Source: Hofstenia miamia | Lineage: Eukaryota > Xenacoelomorpha > Acoela | DNA length: 64,000 nt | Assembly (NCBI GenBank): GCA_004352715.1 | Contig: SCFE01000055.1 | Location: 1,120,124-1,184,123 of the forward strand | Direction of reading: 5' to 3' | Shown here: positions 11,358 to 26,300 of the stretch, in pieces | Layout of the letters: each line of letters begins with the position of its first letter | Numbering within the stretch: position 1 is the first letter of the stretch | Translations under genes and position numbers: made by a program | Notes under the pieces: model-generated | The model's input: the letters and a program-made list of their open reading frames with translations, nothing else | What the model was told of the DNA's origin: nothing | Database searches by the model: none

Positions 11358-14300
11358 GTAATATTTTATTTGAATTATTGTTTAATTTCAACGGTTAGTG
11401 CCTTGTTTGTGAAAATTTTTATCTCATAATTTATATCACCGCAATGATTTAATTTTGAATAGAAATTCTTCAATGAAAAAGGCGAGAAATTGAAAGGCAT
11501 TTTAGAACCTAACTGTATAATGCAATACATGCAATCTATTTTTATAAAATTCTGAAGAAGTAATATGATAATGTGGCTATTGGGCCTTTTCAGTATCTTT
11601 ACTTTTTCCAACCAACATCTAATTTTTATAATTTTCTGTAAAACTATATATGAAGTTTGATTACATCTCCGCTGTAGCGGATCTAGAGGGACTTCTGGGT
11701 TGCAGTTCCCCACTAGCTAAATTTTGTACAATATACAGAATGAGTTTAAAGTAACAATACAACTTATATTTGCTCTCATTTTATCAGTATCAATAATATA
11801 CTGAAAATCTTACTCATATGAACCTAGGATACCCTTTATTTCAAACATTGTTCTAAATTTATTACAGCACACTATTTTCAATAAATGATTTAAATAAAAT
11901 ATTTCAGTATCCCCACTACCAGGCACTCCTAGAGCCGCCTCTGCTTCTCCGTTTTCGAATTTGATACAAACGATAAGCGGTCATTAAGTTGCAGAGGTCT
12001 GAATTTTTGAATATTTCCTTCCATAAATTTTCATAAATTGATTAACACTTCCATTCCATTTCCATAATCTGGAAATAGAATGGAATGGAAATGTCCATTT
12101 CCATGTCCAAGCCTGTGCATAGCAAAACATTAAGTTTTTCGACTACTGTCTTGCTCGCTATGTTTGGAAACATTTTTGTTTGTTTTTGTGGAATGTTGCT
12201 GTTTTCAAGTCGAATCTCATTTGCTTTGAACACCAGCTTTGCATTCAATTAACAGATTTTTTCAGATTTTATTCTGCCCCTCAATCGTTTTGTCTTGGTA
12301 AGAGATCGATCTGTTTGGAGTACAAACTAGTTTGATAAATGATCAGAGGCGGTTCTTGAGATATTCGTTTTGTTGCTTTTTTTATTATGTTCTACCACTG
12401 TATTTAATTTCTTTTGTTTTTGAATTATTCTTAGGTCGGATCGGGTTGTGTCCAACTAGTTTGACCCGTTTCTAGGTGTGATTTATATATGGTAGCATAG
12501 TTTCACTACGTCATAATTCCCAATAATCGGGCTGCTACGTATTAATAATTTATCAAATTAATGAACCTTTTAAATTAAAATGTCAAAAATACAAACTAAG
12601 AATGCTTGCATCGACGGAAATATATCTGGATGGAAGTTTATTCTAAAATTACTATAATTACATAAATTAGGTAAAATGTAACCGTTCATTGATATTGAGC
12701 GCCAATTCGACGCCAAATGCATTAAAATTCAAAATCATTTTTCAAATATACGTTTATTTGGAAATATGAAATTTCATTGAATCTACCTAAAAATATATCA
12801 TGTCAACGATCAACAATATTCAATCAAATTATATTAATGATTAATCTTAGTCCCAATGTTTTGTTTTCCCAATAAAATTCGATGAAACCCTTTTTGAAGG
12901 ATGCATTTCCACGAATTGTAAAAGTATCATTCTGAAAGTTTAAGCTAAATTATTTTCGATTTAAATTTTTGTTTAATCCTATTTTTTAGTTGTTTTTCGT
13001 AACTCTCTCATTTACTTACTGCCCAAAAATTGCCTAAATCGTCGGCTTGAAGCTTCTGGGACTTAACATACCTATATTTTTTTATCTGTAGCAGCACTTA
13101 TAACACGCTTTAAGTTATGCCTAGTCTATTGCAAATCTTTTTAATTTCGTATTTTTGGTCAATTTTTTAATCAAAAACTTATCTTCCTAGTCATTAGCTT
13201 TAAAGTGCAATTATGACCCTTAATATAAATAAATTTTTATCATTATAATAGCGCTAATATTTGTAATAATATATTTTAAATGTAAATGGATAAGAAACAT
13301 CACTTTCAATTGTTGAAACACTAGTGCTTGCTTAAAATTGATGCAAAAGGATGTTCTATATTTCAAATTAAATTTAGCAGCTGATAAAAGTATTGAACAA
13401 TCAACGTTTCACAAATATTATAAAAATAGTATTTTTATTAGAAATTAATATTCAAGATATTTTTTTATTAATTATGTTTTATATGGATTCAAGTATTTGA
13501 TATAAAAGTAGTTCTTAAAGCAAATTGCTTCTTAACTTTAAACTTCCTGGTGTTATTTAAAAGAACGAAGTATTTTGTCCACATTTTCGAACAAGCCCGA
13601 TAAAAAATTTGAAAAATTTTGCGTATGAGGGTAAAAATGTGATCAACTGTACTACAAATAGTTCAATTGGCTGAGGTACATGAAGCTTGAATGTTTTAAA
13701 TAAAAATCCGTTTTTTTCCAAATTATGTCAACAGTACTCAATTTTCAGATAATAAACGAATCTAAAGTCCATGAAGGCAAAAATTAATTTCAGCATTGTT
13801 TTTTTATGCAGATAGATCACTCAAGCCTTGAGTAGGAGCGCCGTTCACAATGTTTGAAGTGGTTCCAATTATTTATCATTTGGGGGGGTTGTAAAATTTA
13901 ATCATTTTTTAGTAGTGCGGATACAGGAATTTCAAAAAAAATTGGTTTCATATTGTCTCATTTTTTTCAAAATTTTGAACGTAATAAATGGGTGACCAAT
14001 TGCAGCTTGATTTTATGAAGTTTTACTGAATTTCTTCTTGAATATAGGCTATGGACTATTGGCAAAAATGTGATTATTAACTTTTTAAATTTAGACGCAC
14101 CTAGTTTGACCAACGTTGAGATTTTTAGTAATTTACATATTCACGGCCTACATAAAACCAACCTGCTCATTTCACTTCTTAACATTGAGAACCTGTTTAC
14201 TTTTGTACTGTGTGCACACGGTTTGGATTCCACAGTGGTTATAAAACCTGTATTTTTGCATAGGTTTTATTCAATATGGATTTGATTTCACTATGCTCCG

Positions 14301-17300
14301 CTAACATTTATAATAAAATTTGATTTGACAGGTCTTTAAATTAAAGATCTTTTGCTAAAATTTGTAGTGGGATATAATTTCATTGTCCATTGCATGTCTT
14401 ATGAAAATGATGCACATCTTTTTTAAAATTTAATCATTTACCTCAAAAAGAAACAATGTTTGCGAATCTCCAATGAAAATATCTAAATACAGAGAATTCA
14501 ACTAGTAACGAGCCAATATGCAATAATAAAGAGCCAATTTCCAAAATAATGAGTCAATTTGTTGGAATACAAAAAAATCCACTTTAAAAATCAAATATAA
14601 AAAATATTAAAGAAGTACGCATTATTCTATCATACTATGTGTAGTTGAGAAAAATGTTTGTATACCAAACTAAAATTGAACTTTCTATATCATTTTTTCG
14701 CGCATAATTTGAAAATGCATTTCATTTTTGAATTAATTGTAAATTATTTTCGGAAATTCGCAGTTTTCATTTATTTCAACAACTGATGATATTAGTCTAA
14801 CTAATATATTTTTAATATCTTTGATGCGTACCCATTTTATAATATTATTACTGTTTATTAATTACTACCTAATATATTATAAATGAACTACATCAAAAAT
14901 TAACATTGTTTGTTGTTTTTTAGCGATAACTCAACAATTATAATAAAATAAGTTATTCCAAAAACAACTTTTAACATTGAACGTTTTTCCGTGATCCAGT
15001 TGTTACAAAAGATTTCCATAAACGTTCTGGATCACTAATGCAGTAGAACTTTTCATCTTGCAAATTGTTTGTGGAAAAATAGACGATTTTTCAATTATAG
15101 GGTTAGTTCCAAATAACTTTATATACACTTCCTATTAACAGCAGTCCTATCAGAAATGCGACCACTAACTACTCCCCAACATGAATGAACCATATTCATC
15201 ACATTTGTAGTGGCTGAATGTAAAAATTTGGGCTTCAAGTGTAAATATAGGCAGAAGGCTTAACATAAAATTAGTCACTCCACCATAACTGGTAAAAGTG
15301 TTCTAGCAAGCAACTGAAGTTTTTCTGTTGAATATCGAAATACTTGACCATTAACCTATTGCCGTGACGCTTTTTTAAAATATAGTAAAATATAATGATT
15401 TCCTATTGCAAGTTCCAAAAAACAGCAGATCACGAATTTCGACTGCAATACGTTCAGAAAGTACAATTTTTGAAAATGCCGACAAACCATTGAAATACAG
15501 GTAGTTTTTTTAACATGCTTTTGTAAAAGGCACTTTTTTAGTTCATCTTAAATTTATACTTATATTCAAACCCCGGACTATGTACGTTTCATATGCTTCT
15601 TCCAATGCTTGTCCAACACTTATTTTCTGTAGAATTTTCGAAAGCCAGCATCGCTTGGGAAGCGAAACATTTTTTAATATGGTTTACCAAAATAATTTGA
15701 GTGGCAGTTGTACATAGAGCATTTCTTCGTAGGCTAGGCAAAGCAAGACAAGCAAGCATAAAGTAAATGATTCACTAAAACAACCATTTCTTCTGTTTAA
15801 TTTGACTTATAAGTGTTTTCTATGGGAAAAAACAATAAAAAACAAAAAACAGTTAATATCGAAAAAACATGTCTTAAACGGTTTTTTAAAAAACTGTTTA
15901 GTGTAACAACCCTGTAATGAAAGCTAATATAATCTGAGAAATATTCTTACTGCACAAACATACCTTCTTTCATTGAATGTGTTTATGAGTCCCTATGGTG
16001 CATATGACTTTGTTTCATTTCTACTTCTGACTCAAAGTTGCACAGTTAAAGTCAAATGCTTTGTTGGTTCCTATTGATGTCGCAGTAATGACTGATTGTG
16101 AAGAAACTTATGCCACTGTTCCCTGTGTGATTAATAATTAAGTATCATAAAGAACAATTGAAAGTAAGAAATGTTTCAAATTTTCTGGGGTCTAAACAGC
16201 TCAGGTAGTGTTTGTCACCGATCCATGTATTATATTTTTCCACCCTCAAAGCAAAAAATTACTCAAATTTAGTGGGAAGGTCAATCAGGTAGTAACAATA
16301 TCCCAAAATTTGATGTTGAGCATGTTGCTTTGCCTAAAAAATTATGTGCGTTTTTTTAACAATTTTTAAAGGAATCAAAAACGAAGATGTTAAACTCACA
16401 CTTCACAAATTATTTTCAAGATTGTCAGACAAGAAAGTCACAGCAGCCGTACTCAATGGACCTTAAATTGATAATTTGCAAAAGTGAAATTTTTTTGTCA
16501 ACTTTGAATCAAGAAGATAGCTAATGTGCTTTGCTGCTATTCTACATTTACTTTCAAATGTACTCATGCCCACAGATTTTCATTTGACTGAAAAGATTAT
16601 TTGTCAACACTATGATGGAATGTTTCAAAAGACTTGATAGTAATTATTCTCTGAAAATACATTTGCCCGAGTTGCTCAATATGCCATGTTCTATTAGTGA
16701 TCAGTGAGGAGAGTAAATGCATCAAATGTTCAATGGCTTTTATTTTCATTATGCTGGAAAATCTGTGAAAAGTTTTATACTGGATTTTATATGGATAAAT
16801 GTTGTATATTTTTCCTAATACTTTTTACTTTTTCATAGTAAAATAATAATAAAATAAGCAAATAAAATAATTAAATAATAAGGCAAATATTATCAGATCC
16901 CTAATCATGGTAAAAATGGATCTGAAATGCATTGTAATTTACTTGCTATACAACAAGTGCACTTTCAACGTTATTCACAATTTAGTCTTCTCTCAGAATA
17001 AACAATAATAATTTCTTAAATCTTCACCTTCGAGATGATTCATAATGTTTTCATTATATTCAACTAGCTGTGTTCTGGCTTCTGATTTTGGGCTAATAGA
17101 ATATAGCCTGTTTTTTTACACAGGATTTAAATCCAGAGTATAAAGGGATAATAGCATTAATGTAACATTATTTTCATGCAGACATTTTAAAATCTCGTCA
17201 CAGTGATGAAACCTTATTATCCAAAACTAAAACAGGATTATCAATATAACCCTCTTATTCAATGCTTCTTTTACAACTGCTTTCAGCAATAATTTGAAGT

Positions 17301-20300
17301 CGCTTTTTATGTATTGCTGCAGTTCTGCCCTTTATTTTTACTAATTGGCTCTTTATTTTTGCAATTAGGCTCTTTATTTCTTGGATTCTCTTGAGTGCAT
17401 TCAAGGCCTGGTGCATTTAATATAATATTATGGACCAAATGTATGTCTGTTGTTGTTGTTGTTGTTGTTCAGTATTCATAATTATGTTGAACTCTTCATC
17501 TAACATATAATAAAAATGATGTTTTCACTACTTCTACCTTAATTGAGGAATCCGTTTCCTGTATTTAATAGCAGTTAAAGATGTAAATGAGATAAAGGCT
17601 TCCTTTCATACAATTACTGTCATTGTAATGGGGTTTCCTCTCATTATGTCATTATTTTTTCGATTTCGTTTTTAAGAGAATAAGAAATGATGTAAATGAT
17701 GTGATAATTAACTTGGAAATACGTGAATTACATAGTATGAAAATTCAGTTTTAAGAGAGATCTTTTGAAAGATTTCCACCCATAAAATGTGGTCTAAATA
17801 GTTGATATCAATTTCATTGATGAGGCTTTTTAAATGAAAGAAATGCTGAGTTACTGGAAATATGTTTTCTAGTAAACAATTTTCATAATTCATGTTTGAA
17901 GAAAATTCGTTTAACGCAATGCTTATGGAGGCGGTTTCACTTTCTCGCAATCACAAAAGAACATGAATAAGCAAGTCTTTATAAGAAGTTATGGCAAAAC
18001 ATAAGCCTAACCGCTTGAAATTCACTAAATCTTTCGTTTTAGATTTTGAAATCAATATTGTGATGTCATATAAAACCTCTACCGATTAGAAAGCCAGGTA
18101 GAAGAGTTTTTAGGATAAAAACCAACTAATTTATATGTCTCCAAAATTATGCAATTTGCAGTCATCGTCAAATATATAAAATATTAAATTTAAGTTTCAG
18201 AGAAATCGTGTTTGAAGTAAAAAAACAAGACCGCAAATCAGATCCTTGTGGTCTTTCACTTGTGGGATTTTAATGATACTAATTATTATATTAGTAAACA
18301 TTATTCAAAAAATATGTCGTTACTTATTTAATTAATCCCAAATCTAGTACACGCGGACATGAAGCCTACTATGCTACCAAACTCATTTATTTGTACAGCT
18401 TTCCGAAAGAGTTTTGCACGAATCTGAAGAGTTTTTAGTGTCCAATCGCGAATTGTTGTAAAGAAGTGAGCTAAATGTTTTTGCTTTTTCGTTTATTGAT
18501 TAACAAAAGTTGGTAGTTGATCATATGATTGACGTTGCGAGAGTATATTTCATCGTAATTAAATAGAAAAACAACTTTCAAATAAAAATAATGTTGGAAG
18601 TTTACAATGAATGAGAGAGCGTGCCCTGCTATGTTATCTACACTTACTCCGCATAATTCAACTGCAGCATATACATAATTTTGATTATTAATTAATCTTA
18701 CGGCTGAGTTTTTTGTAATAACCCTCATAAATTCTTAGTAAAATGTGTAATCGAAATGTAAAACCAGAGAAGTTAGAATTGGGCTGGGCCTAAAGTTGGG
18801 CCGGATTTTCGACATAGTAATTTGTGCCGGGCTTGGGCATAATGTTTTAATTGGTATTTGAAATACAAGCAAAAATTCACTTTAAAACTTAAACTTTGCA
18901 CATGACAAAAACAATCTCTTTAAATTTAATCAGTCCTGCATTGTTGGCTGGCGCAATATTTCCAACACTTAAATTGTGTCTGCTTCAAGCAAAGAGCGTT
19001 AATTAAAATTCCACTTACTTTGTGCTGATGTAAGTTGATGTAAGTTGGCAGCGAATTTTACTAATTGAATAGATAAGAAGCGATATGTTTTAAAACGATA
19101 AAAAGGACGATTGCAATCCTGGAAATATTTTGTTGTGGCAATACTTATATTTATAAATTAGTTGTGGCGGTAGGAAGAACTTATGAAATGTGACATGTGA
19201 TACCTTGGCTGTAGAGTATAGTACTCAGCAGAGGGTTGCAATATTTTAAGAGGGGGTTGCTTCAAAAATAGCATTATTATTATTACAGTGACTAAATACC
19301 AACATTTCTTGCTTAAAACCATAAAGAAACTTTTTAAATGAAATTCGTGTAAAAAACTTGTCAAAATTTTTTATTGAAGCTCTATTAGTTTTATAGAACA
19401 TGTAAAAATACACATACAAAATAAAATATACACAAATTTCATCTTCATATAGAATTAATTTTTATGAAATGTTTGGATAAAAGAGTAGCAGAATGTAAAT
19501 GCTCTTGTTGTGGTTCCTTTTTCTTGGTTTGATTACATGCAAACGGCTAATTACAACAATCAATTTTAGAGCAAAATTGGCAATTATGTTTTGCCATGCC
19601 CAGTTATTATAATACCTGAAGATTAAACATATTGATAAATCGTGGTCAGTTATGCCAAGAATCTCCATTATCTCTCATTACAATACTATCAATGGCAATA
19701 TATTTTTACGTTTTCCATAAAATTCTAAGCAAAAGATTAAATAATAAGCAGTTTCATTTATAAAAAGTCGAGACACACCTCATTTTCATTGTGCAATCTG
19801 CTTTTTGAAATTTTAATATTTTTTTGAGATGAAAGCGTTTAACAATTTTAAGAATAAACCAACAAAAAGGTAAAAAAAATTCTAAACAGTTTAAGGTTAT
19901 TCTATGCACAAATTTGTAACAATTTAGAAAATTTTTGTCTTCATTGGTAATATTTGTGAAAATGCACATTCAATGCTATTTGGTAACTATGAGGCAAAAG
20001 ACACTATCAGTGGAGTAAATGAAAAATAATTTGGGCCGGCAGGGCTTGGCCCAAATAAATGGCATTTTGAAATTTGTGGACTGTCCGTGGGAATAAGCCT
20101 CATTGGGCCGGGCCGTGCCGGGCTTGGGCACAAAAAATCGGCCCAATACCAACTCTTTGTAAAACATTTCATTTCATATACAAATTTGAAAGGAATAAGC
20201 GTTGATAATGCCCTAACTATATAAGGACTGCATATTGGTAACATATGTAATAGTCAACAATCTATGAGGACATCATCGTTGGAAGGGTGTATTTCAATCG

Positions 20301-23300
20301 GCGTTTTAAAGGGAAAAATAACATATAGCGATAGAATTATTTTAAACTGTTTACCAACAGTAATATAACTATAATCAGGCATCATTCTGGCACAATTATA
20401 ACATATTCCTTATATTGTAATGCCGTCTTTTCAAACACAGTTATATTTATGGTGTATGTGTGAAATATATTTTTTAAAATTTCAATCATCGCTTAAAATA
20501 TTGTAACAATCGCAGGGCTATTTTCCTACTCGTGCATTTTTTCCTTTGTCTAATTTAGGTATTCACCCAGGAGCGGATGTTTTGGATCGTTTTCACTGCC
20601 ATTTATTTACTGACGGTTATTTACGTCTGCTGTCAGATCTATTACATGGGCTCGTGTAAAATAGGTTTGTTAATTTACTCCTAATTTCATTTTCTTGCGC
20701 AATCATCTTAATATAAAACTAATTTCTAATTTCCATGATAGTTTTTATAGATTCCCTCTTAAATAGTGCTTTGACTTATAGCGTTATAAACATTCATCAA
20801 ATTTTGTCTAGCAAATGATTTTAGTTAAAAATAAAGAAACCATTCAATCACATTTCATTTCCTTTTGTTTTATTTTAATAGGGTGTTTTAAGGTTTTATT
20901 TTTTCCATTAGTATTGAATATCTTTCAGTTAGAAATTTATAGTTTCAGCATTAATGCTGGTGATAGGTTGGGTTTGGTAATTTATATTAATATCACAATA
21001 GTTTAGGACTAATTCTTAAAAGAAGTGGCCATAAATTTGTGAATGATTGCGTTCGTTTTTTCCAAAAATAATAATAAAACGGATGTTTCACGATGACCCT
21101 GAACAATTGAACTAATATCGATGCCCTTGGCATGATACGCAATGCACCGATAAGAATTGTTAGAAGTAAAATTTCCAGCACGAATCAAAACGAATACAGT
21201 TTCATTTATTTTACATTGACACACAGATACATATACGCTTTTAATGTAATCCTATACTCCTGCATTCTGCATTAATTATATTTAAGAGATCATCAAACAT
21301 TATTATGAATATTTCTGATAACAGGCAACCTGAACTATTGATGATATAAAATGAATTCCCTTCACCTAATTGCTATTCCTAAATAATGAATATTGGAAGA
21401 TTGGTAGCTTAAATAAAAATTACAGTCAAGCCCTAGTTAATGAATTACTCGTAGCTTGAACAAATTGGAATTTGTACACATGAATAAGGAAATGTATGTT
21501 TCATTGTTTGAGAAAAATCGTCGTTTTGAAGTCACACTTATTGCATATTTTTTTCAAGCATAAATTTTTTAGCATACCTGTCTTCAAGAAAAATTACATT
21601 TTTAAAATATTTTTTAAATAGTTTTTTAATATCAATATTTTAAAATATTATATTTACAATTACGAGACACGTAAAACACTTAATTTTTGTGTAGTTATGA
21701 TTAGCTATTTTTCAATTTTCTGGGAAATGGGATATCTCATAGTTTGGAAAGCATTTTAACGTGGCTAATTATAATCTTAAATCCATCATGTAACCAACTT
21801 GTTTCTACAACTAGGCAGTGAGAAATGAGATAAAGTGCTCCGAGCAAGCTGTTGCACGTAGTGTTGGCAAATTGCAGTAACCCAGAAAGTGGTTACAAGT
21901 AGCTTACTAGTAACTCATCAATGACTTACTAGTAACCGCGGCAACCTGGCAAAATACTCTGATGTGCTGCATTCCCATAATCACTGGGGGATTTGTTTTT
22001 CAAGTACTTGGCTAGTTAGTAGCGCATCGTTTGTATGACTGCATTAATACATGCAAATGCAAAAGCGAAGTCACAATATAGTGTTGTTTGATTGGCTGCC
22101 ACTACATGGGGAAAGCCACGTTACCCTACAGGAAGAAATTGTTTAAGCAAAATTATTGCAATGCGTGTTTCCGGGGTAAGCCAATAATGCTGTGTAAGTA
22201 TTATCAAATATATCTTTATCTAAGAATGGTGCAGTGTTAAGTCTATTTTTATTTGTTTGCAATGTTGCTTGAACAATGTTTAAAACGAGGGTCAAATTGT
22301 GTTACCCTACGGGACAGTGTTTGCTTCGCTATATTGTCACAAACTTATTAGCTTGAATTTTCTGCTTAATTATTTGCCATTTTATATATGTAGATGCTGA
22401 TTAACTCTTACTAGATACTGCCTCTTTGTTAATTAAGCATCTCTTTCTGCAAATTTCTCTGCTCATCACAATAGTCCACTACTACCGTTACCCTTCAAGA
22501 CGTTACCCTACAGGACAGAGCATTGTTACCCTACAGGACATAAAACGTTTTTTTATTACAACGTACAAAATAATGATGTAGACAACAAGTACAACGTATA
22601 ATGACTGCCAATGCCTGTGATTTCGTCCAAGTAGTATCACCAACAACAAACTTTCTGTTAAGCCAAGTAGGAAGTGATGTGAGCTTGCACAGAATCTCGT
22701 CAAGAGGATATATACCGTAATCATTTAAAAATTCCTTTCCCCACATAGTAAATATGTTTATTAGTAAGTAGTAACATGCCAGCCCTAGTTGAATTGAGGG
22801 TTTTGTGTCATTTATCCCATTGAAATAGAACATTGTTTTATTTCATGGTTTGTACCCGGGCCCGCAGTATCTTGTATGAGGACAGATTATGCACGAAATG
22901 AATTCCATTTTAGTGGGTTGGGATGTGAAACAGGCTTCACACGGGCCACAATCCGGCTCGCCAATCATTTCTGGTGAACATTCATGTAAGGGTTTGCATC
23001 TTTTATATTACTTTTGACAAGATATATTTTTTAGAAGTAATGCCAATAAACTTAATTAAAGATCATTCTTATTTCCATTGTTTTTAATTTAAATGCTGTT
23101 TTATTTATGTACGGCGAAATCTGTGTTTGTTGTGAAGGTGAGCAACAAAATGGGTGATAATCTGTCGCTCCATGTTGTCAAATTTTTTAGGTGGCTCTTT
23201 TAAAATAGCGTTGAACGCCACTTCTCTAGGGCAAAAGCCCATCGTGTAACATTCGCTTAATTCACAAAAAACAACTTGCCAGTTTTTTAACATATACGTG

Positions 23301-26300
23301 ATGGGGGAGTGTCGATTCAAGTTTTTTGGGTGTCAAAAAATATTAACTTTTTTCTATGATGGATTTTCTTCATTAATAACTATATTGGCATAAATCATAA
23401 TACGTGGACTCTATGAAAATGTAACTAAATCAAACTTCAAATTTCTTCTAAGTTCTTATGAGAAATTTTAAAAGCGCCGCTAAATTTTGAAGAAAATCGA
23501 GTTAATTTTTTAAGACATAACATTGGAAGTGTTCCATTTAAATTAGTGAATATTAGTAATTATATAATAATTCTCTTGATAATTTAAGTTAAATTTTATC
23601 AACTTTCAGTCTGCAATGCAATTTGTTGTTGGAAGTAAGAATTGATTTTGGTCTTTGAAAACAAGGCTACCAAACCATATGCTCCAATTCACTACTTCCT
23701 TAAAAAACAAAATAGTATACAATGCAACTTTTAACTGTCATACAAATATGAATATCTATGATTAAAACCCAGTAAAAATGAAAAGCTGATTAAAATTGTG
23801 ATAACAGCTGATATATTGATGAAATTTTTATTTTTAAAAATAGTTGCAATAGAGAAATGTTATTGACTCTTTTAAAATCACTGTCCCTCATAAAACTTTA
23901 TAGATGCATCATTTTCACCAAGCCTCTATTTCAGGCGCGCCATGACCTATGACTTTGCGGGTGGCCCACCTCAACAAAGCTTTAGACCTTCTAAAACTTG
24001 AATATGTGGATAAATTGAAATTTTTTCAAAAATTGTAATTTTCGGTAAAGTACTTTCATCGTTTTTAAAGCTTAAGCTATCTTATGTACTGTTTAAACAG
24101 TTTTTTATAGTAGAGTTGCAACTAACCGGCTCGTTAAAGATTTGTTTACGGGTTAACAGATTCAATTTTTCCCTTGAAACTGCCGGGTCTGTCGATCACC
24201 CGTTTACATTTCATTAATAAACAAGTGAAGCAACCAAATGTGCACAAAGGAGTCTATCTTAATAAAGTCAGGCTCATTATTACGTAAACATTGAATTACA
24301 CAAATACCACGTGTTTTAATGCTTTCAGAAGTTTTCTTTTTCCTGTAGTAGAGCTTTGTGAATTCACTTTTTATTTCGAGTTTGAATCTTAATATACAGA
24401 CAATGGATTCGTCAGTTTGAATCCGCATTTCAGTACAAGATATACTGTGGTTTACGCAATAATTTCTTATTGTTTTAAACTAGTTCGAAACCTGAAAAAC
24501 TCTAGCAGGGGGTTATTTTTCAATAGAAGAGGGAAAATTTGATTTACACACTTTGCACCTAGAGTTTGCAAGGGAAATTATTTTTTTCAAAAAATGTCTG
24601 TACCTATCAGAAATTTCTACAGCCGCACTGTACCACGTTTCGAATTCATTGACTCGAATCTGAATTTGAGCTTAAAATGGATTCGAATTCGGATTTGATT
24701 TATAATGTTCACAGGCCTTATTATGTAATTGATTAATATTATTTCTTAAAAATTCGCATTAAATCCAAGTCTAAATTTTCATTAAGAATGGAATGGGGTT
24801 ACATTAATCAATTTAATGAATCTAAGTACATAAAGGATCTTGTACCCACTGATATTTAGGACAACTAAAATTTAGTAAAGTTTATATTTAACCACAAATT
24901 GTAATTGTTACCAAAGTTGTAAAAATACATTGTAAATGATTGGCTAGGGCTTAATTAAGAAGTTATTACGTAACAAAAAAGTTGATATTTTATTTTAAGG
25001 TTAAAACCGTTAATAATATGCTTTGAAGTTAATAAAGTAAATTTTACTAATTAGTTTCAAATTAGGGATTAATTAAATGAAAAATGGTTAATAATTTGTA
25101 CTATGTCTGTTAAAATGCTGCAAACCAATTAGAGGGAGTGTGATAACGGAGTTAACTATTTTTCTTTTTAAACATTTGACTTTGAAAATAATGTAACTTA
25201 CCTTGAAAATAATGAAATAGTTCTTTGTATAGGATATAATTGAAATATGGAATTAATTTGTGGTAGCCAATTATGGGATTATGATTTTTAGCAGCTATGT
25301 GTAATTTCTCTGACTGGCAACTAAAGCAGTCGATCATTTTACTGGTGGTTAACTTAAGACTCAATGTGATCTTCACCTCTTTAACCCTTTAAGGTTTGGT
25401 GGTACATATATGTACTAAGTAAATAAATCAGTTTTTCCAGATTGCTATAATTCACAGTATATTTATATTTTGCATAATTCATCTTAAGGTAACAGCAAGC
25501 CAAATTGCTAATTACTCTTCAAACATTTTTTTAATTGAGTATGATATTCCATCTTTAATTAATCTGATCACTGATTTGGAAATTAATATAATTAGGTGAT
25601 TCATATGGTTAAAAAGAGTGTTTTCAACCCATACTAGTGAAAAATATTTTCATGATCCTAGTTTCTTGCCATACATTTTTGGCAATCATTAATGCGCTCC
25701 CTTAGGAGCTGCAGGTACATATATGTACTAACCTAGTGCAGCATCATCGATGCATTTGAAAATTTAATTTTGGTGATATGGCACTTTTTACCATCTGCTT
25801 AATGCGCAAATCATTACATTTTACTAATAAAACAGCTTCAGTTTCATTTATGGTTAGGTTAGCCTGGATTTACTTGTTTTTGCTGTTTATTGTCAGTATT
25901 TCAATTTGACTGGAGGGGATCACCAAAAAGTTTCAATACAATTAGTTTTAAGTGTTAAATTTTAAAATTCAGAGAGAAATTTGTGGGAATATGAAAATAT
26001 TTAAAAACACTGATAATATTTTGCTTGCTATTTATATGAATTTGAATAACTGAATACAAAATTAGGCAGCCGTTGAAAGAAGTTTTTCTACCCTATTTTT
26101 ACCTGAGATTGTAAATATCCACCTTGGTTTTCATTCAATTTTTTCAAATTCATAGTAGTATGATGTGTAGTTCTTAAAATTATTTTCATTAGATTTAGGA
26201 AAAGTGAATATTTAGTATATATTTGGTTACTTTCACACATGTCTTAGGTTATTATTTTTGTTGCTCTACTGATATTTTCAATGGAGGATTTGATTCTTGC

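Noticed and set aside
11148-11429. The 93-codon ORF as a gene of its own
   Set aside because: Only its middle (11221-11357) is SIDT coding sequence. The start lies in the MITE and the end is intron read-through.
22503-22833. Overlapping minus-strand ORFs of 73 and 100 codons
   Set aside because: They overlap the GTTACCCTACAGGAC repeats and show no domain.
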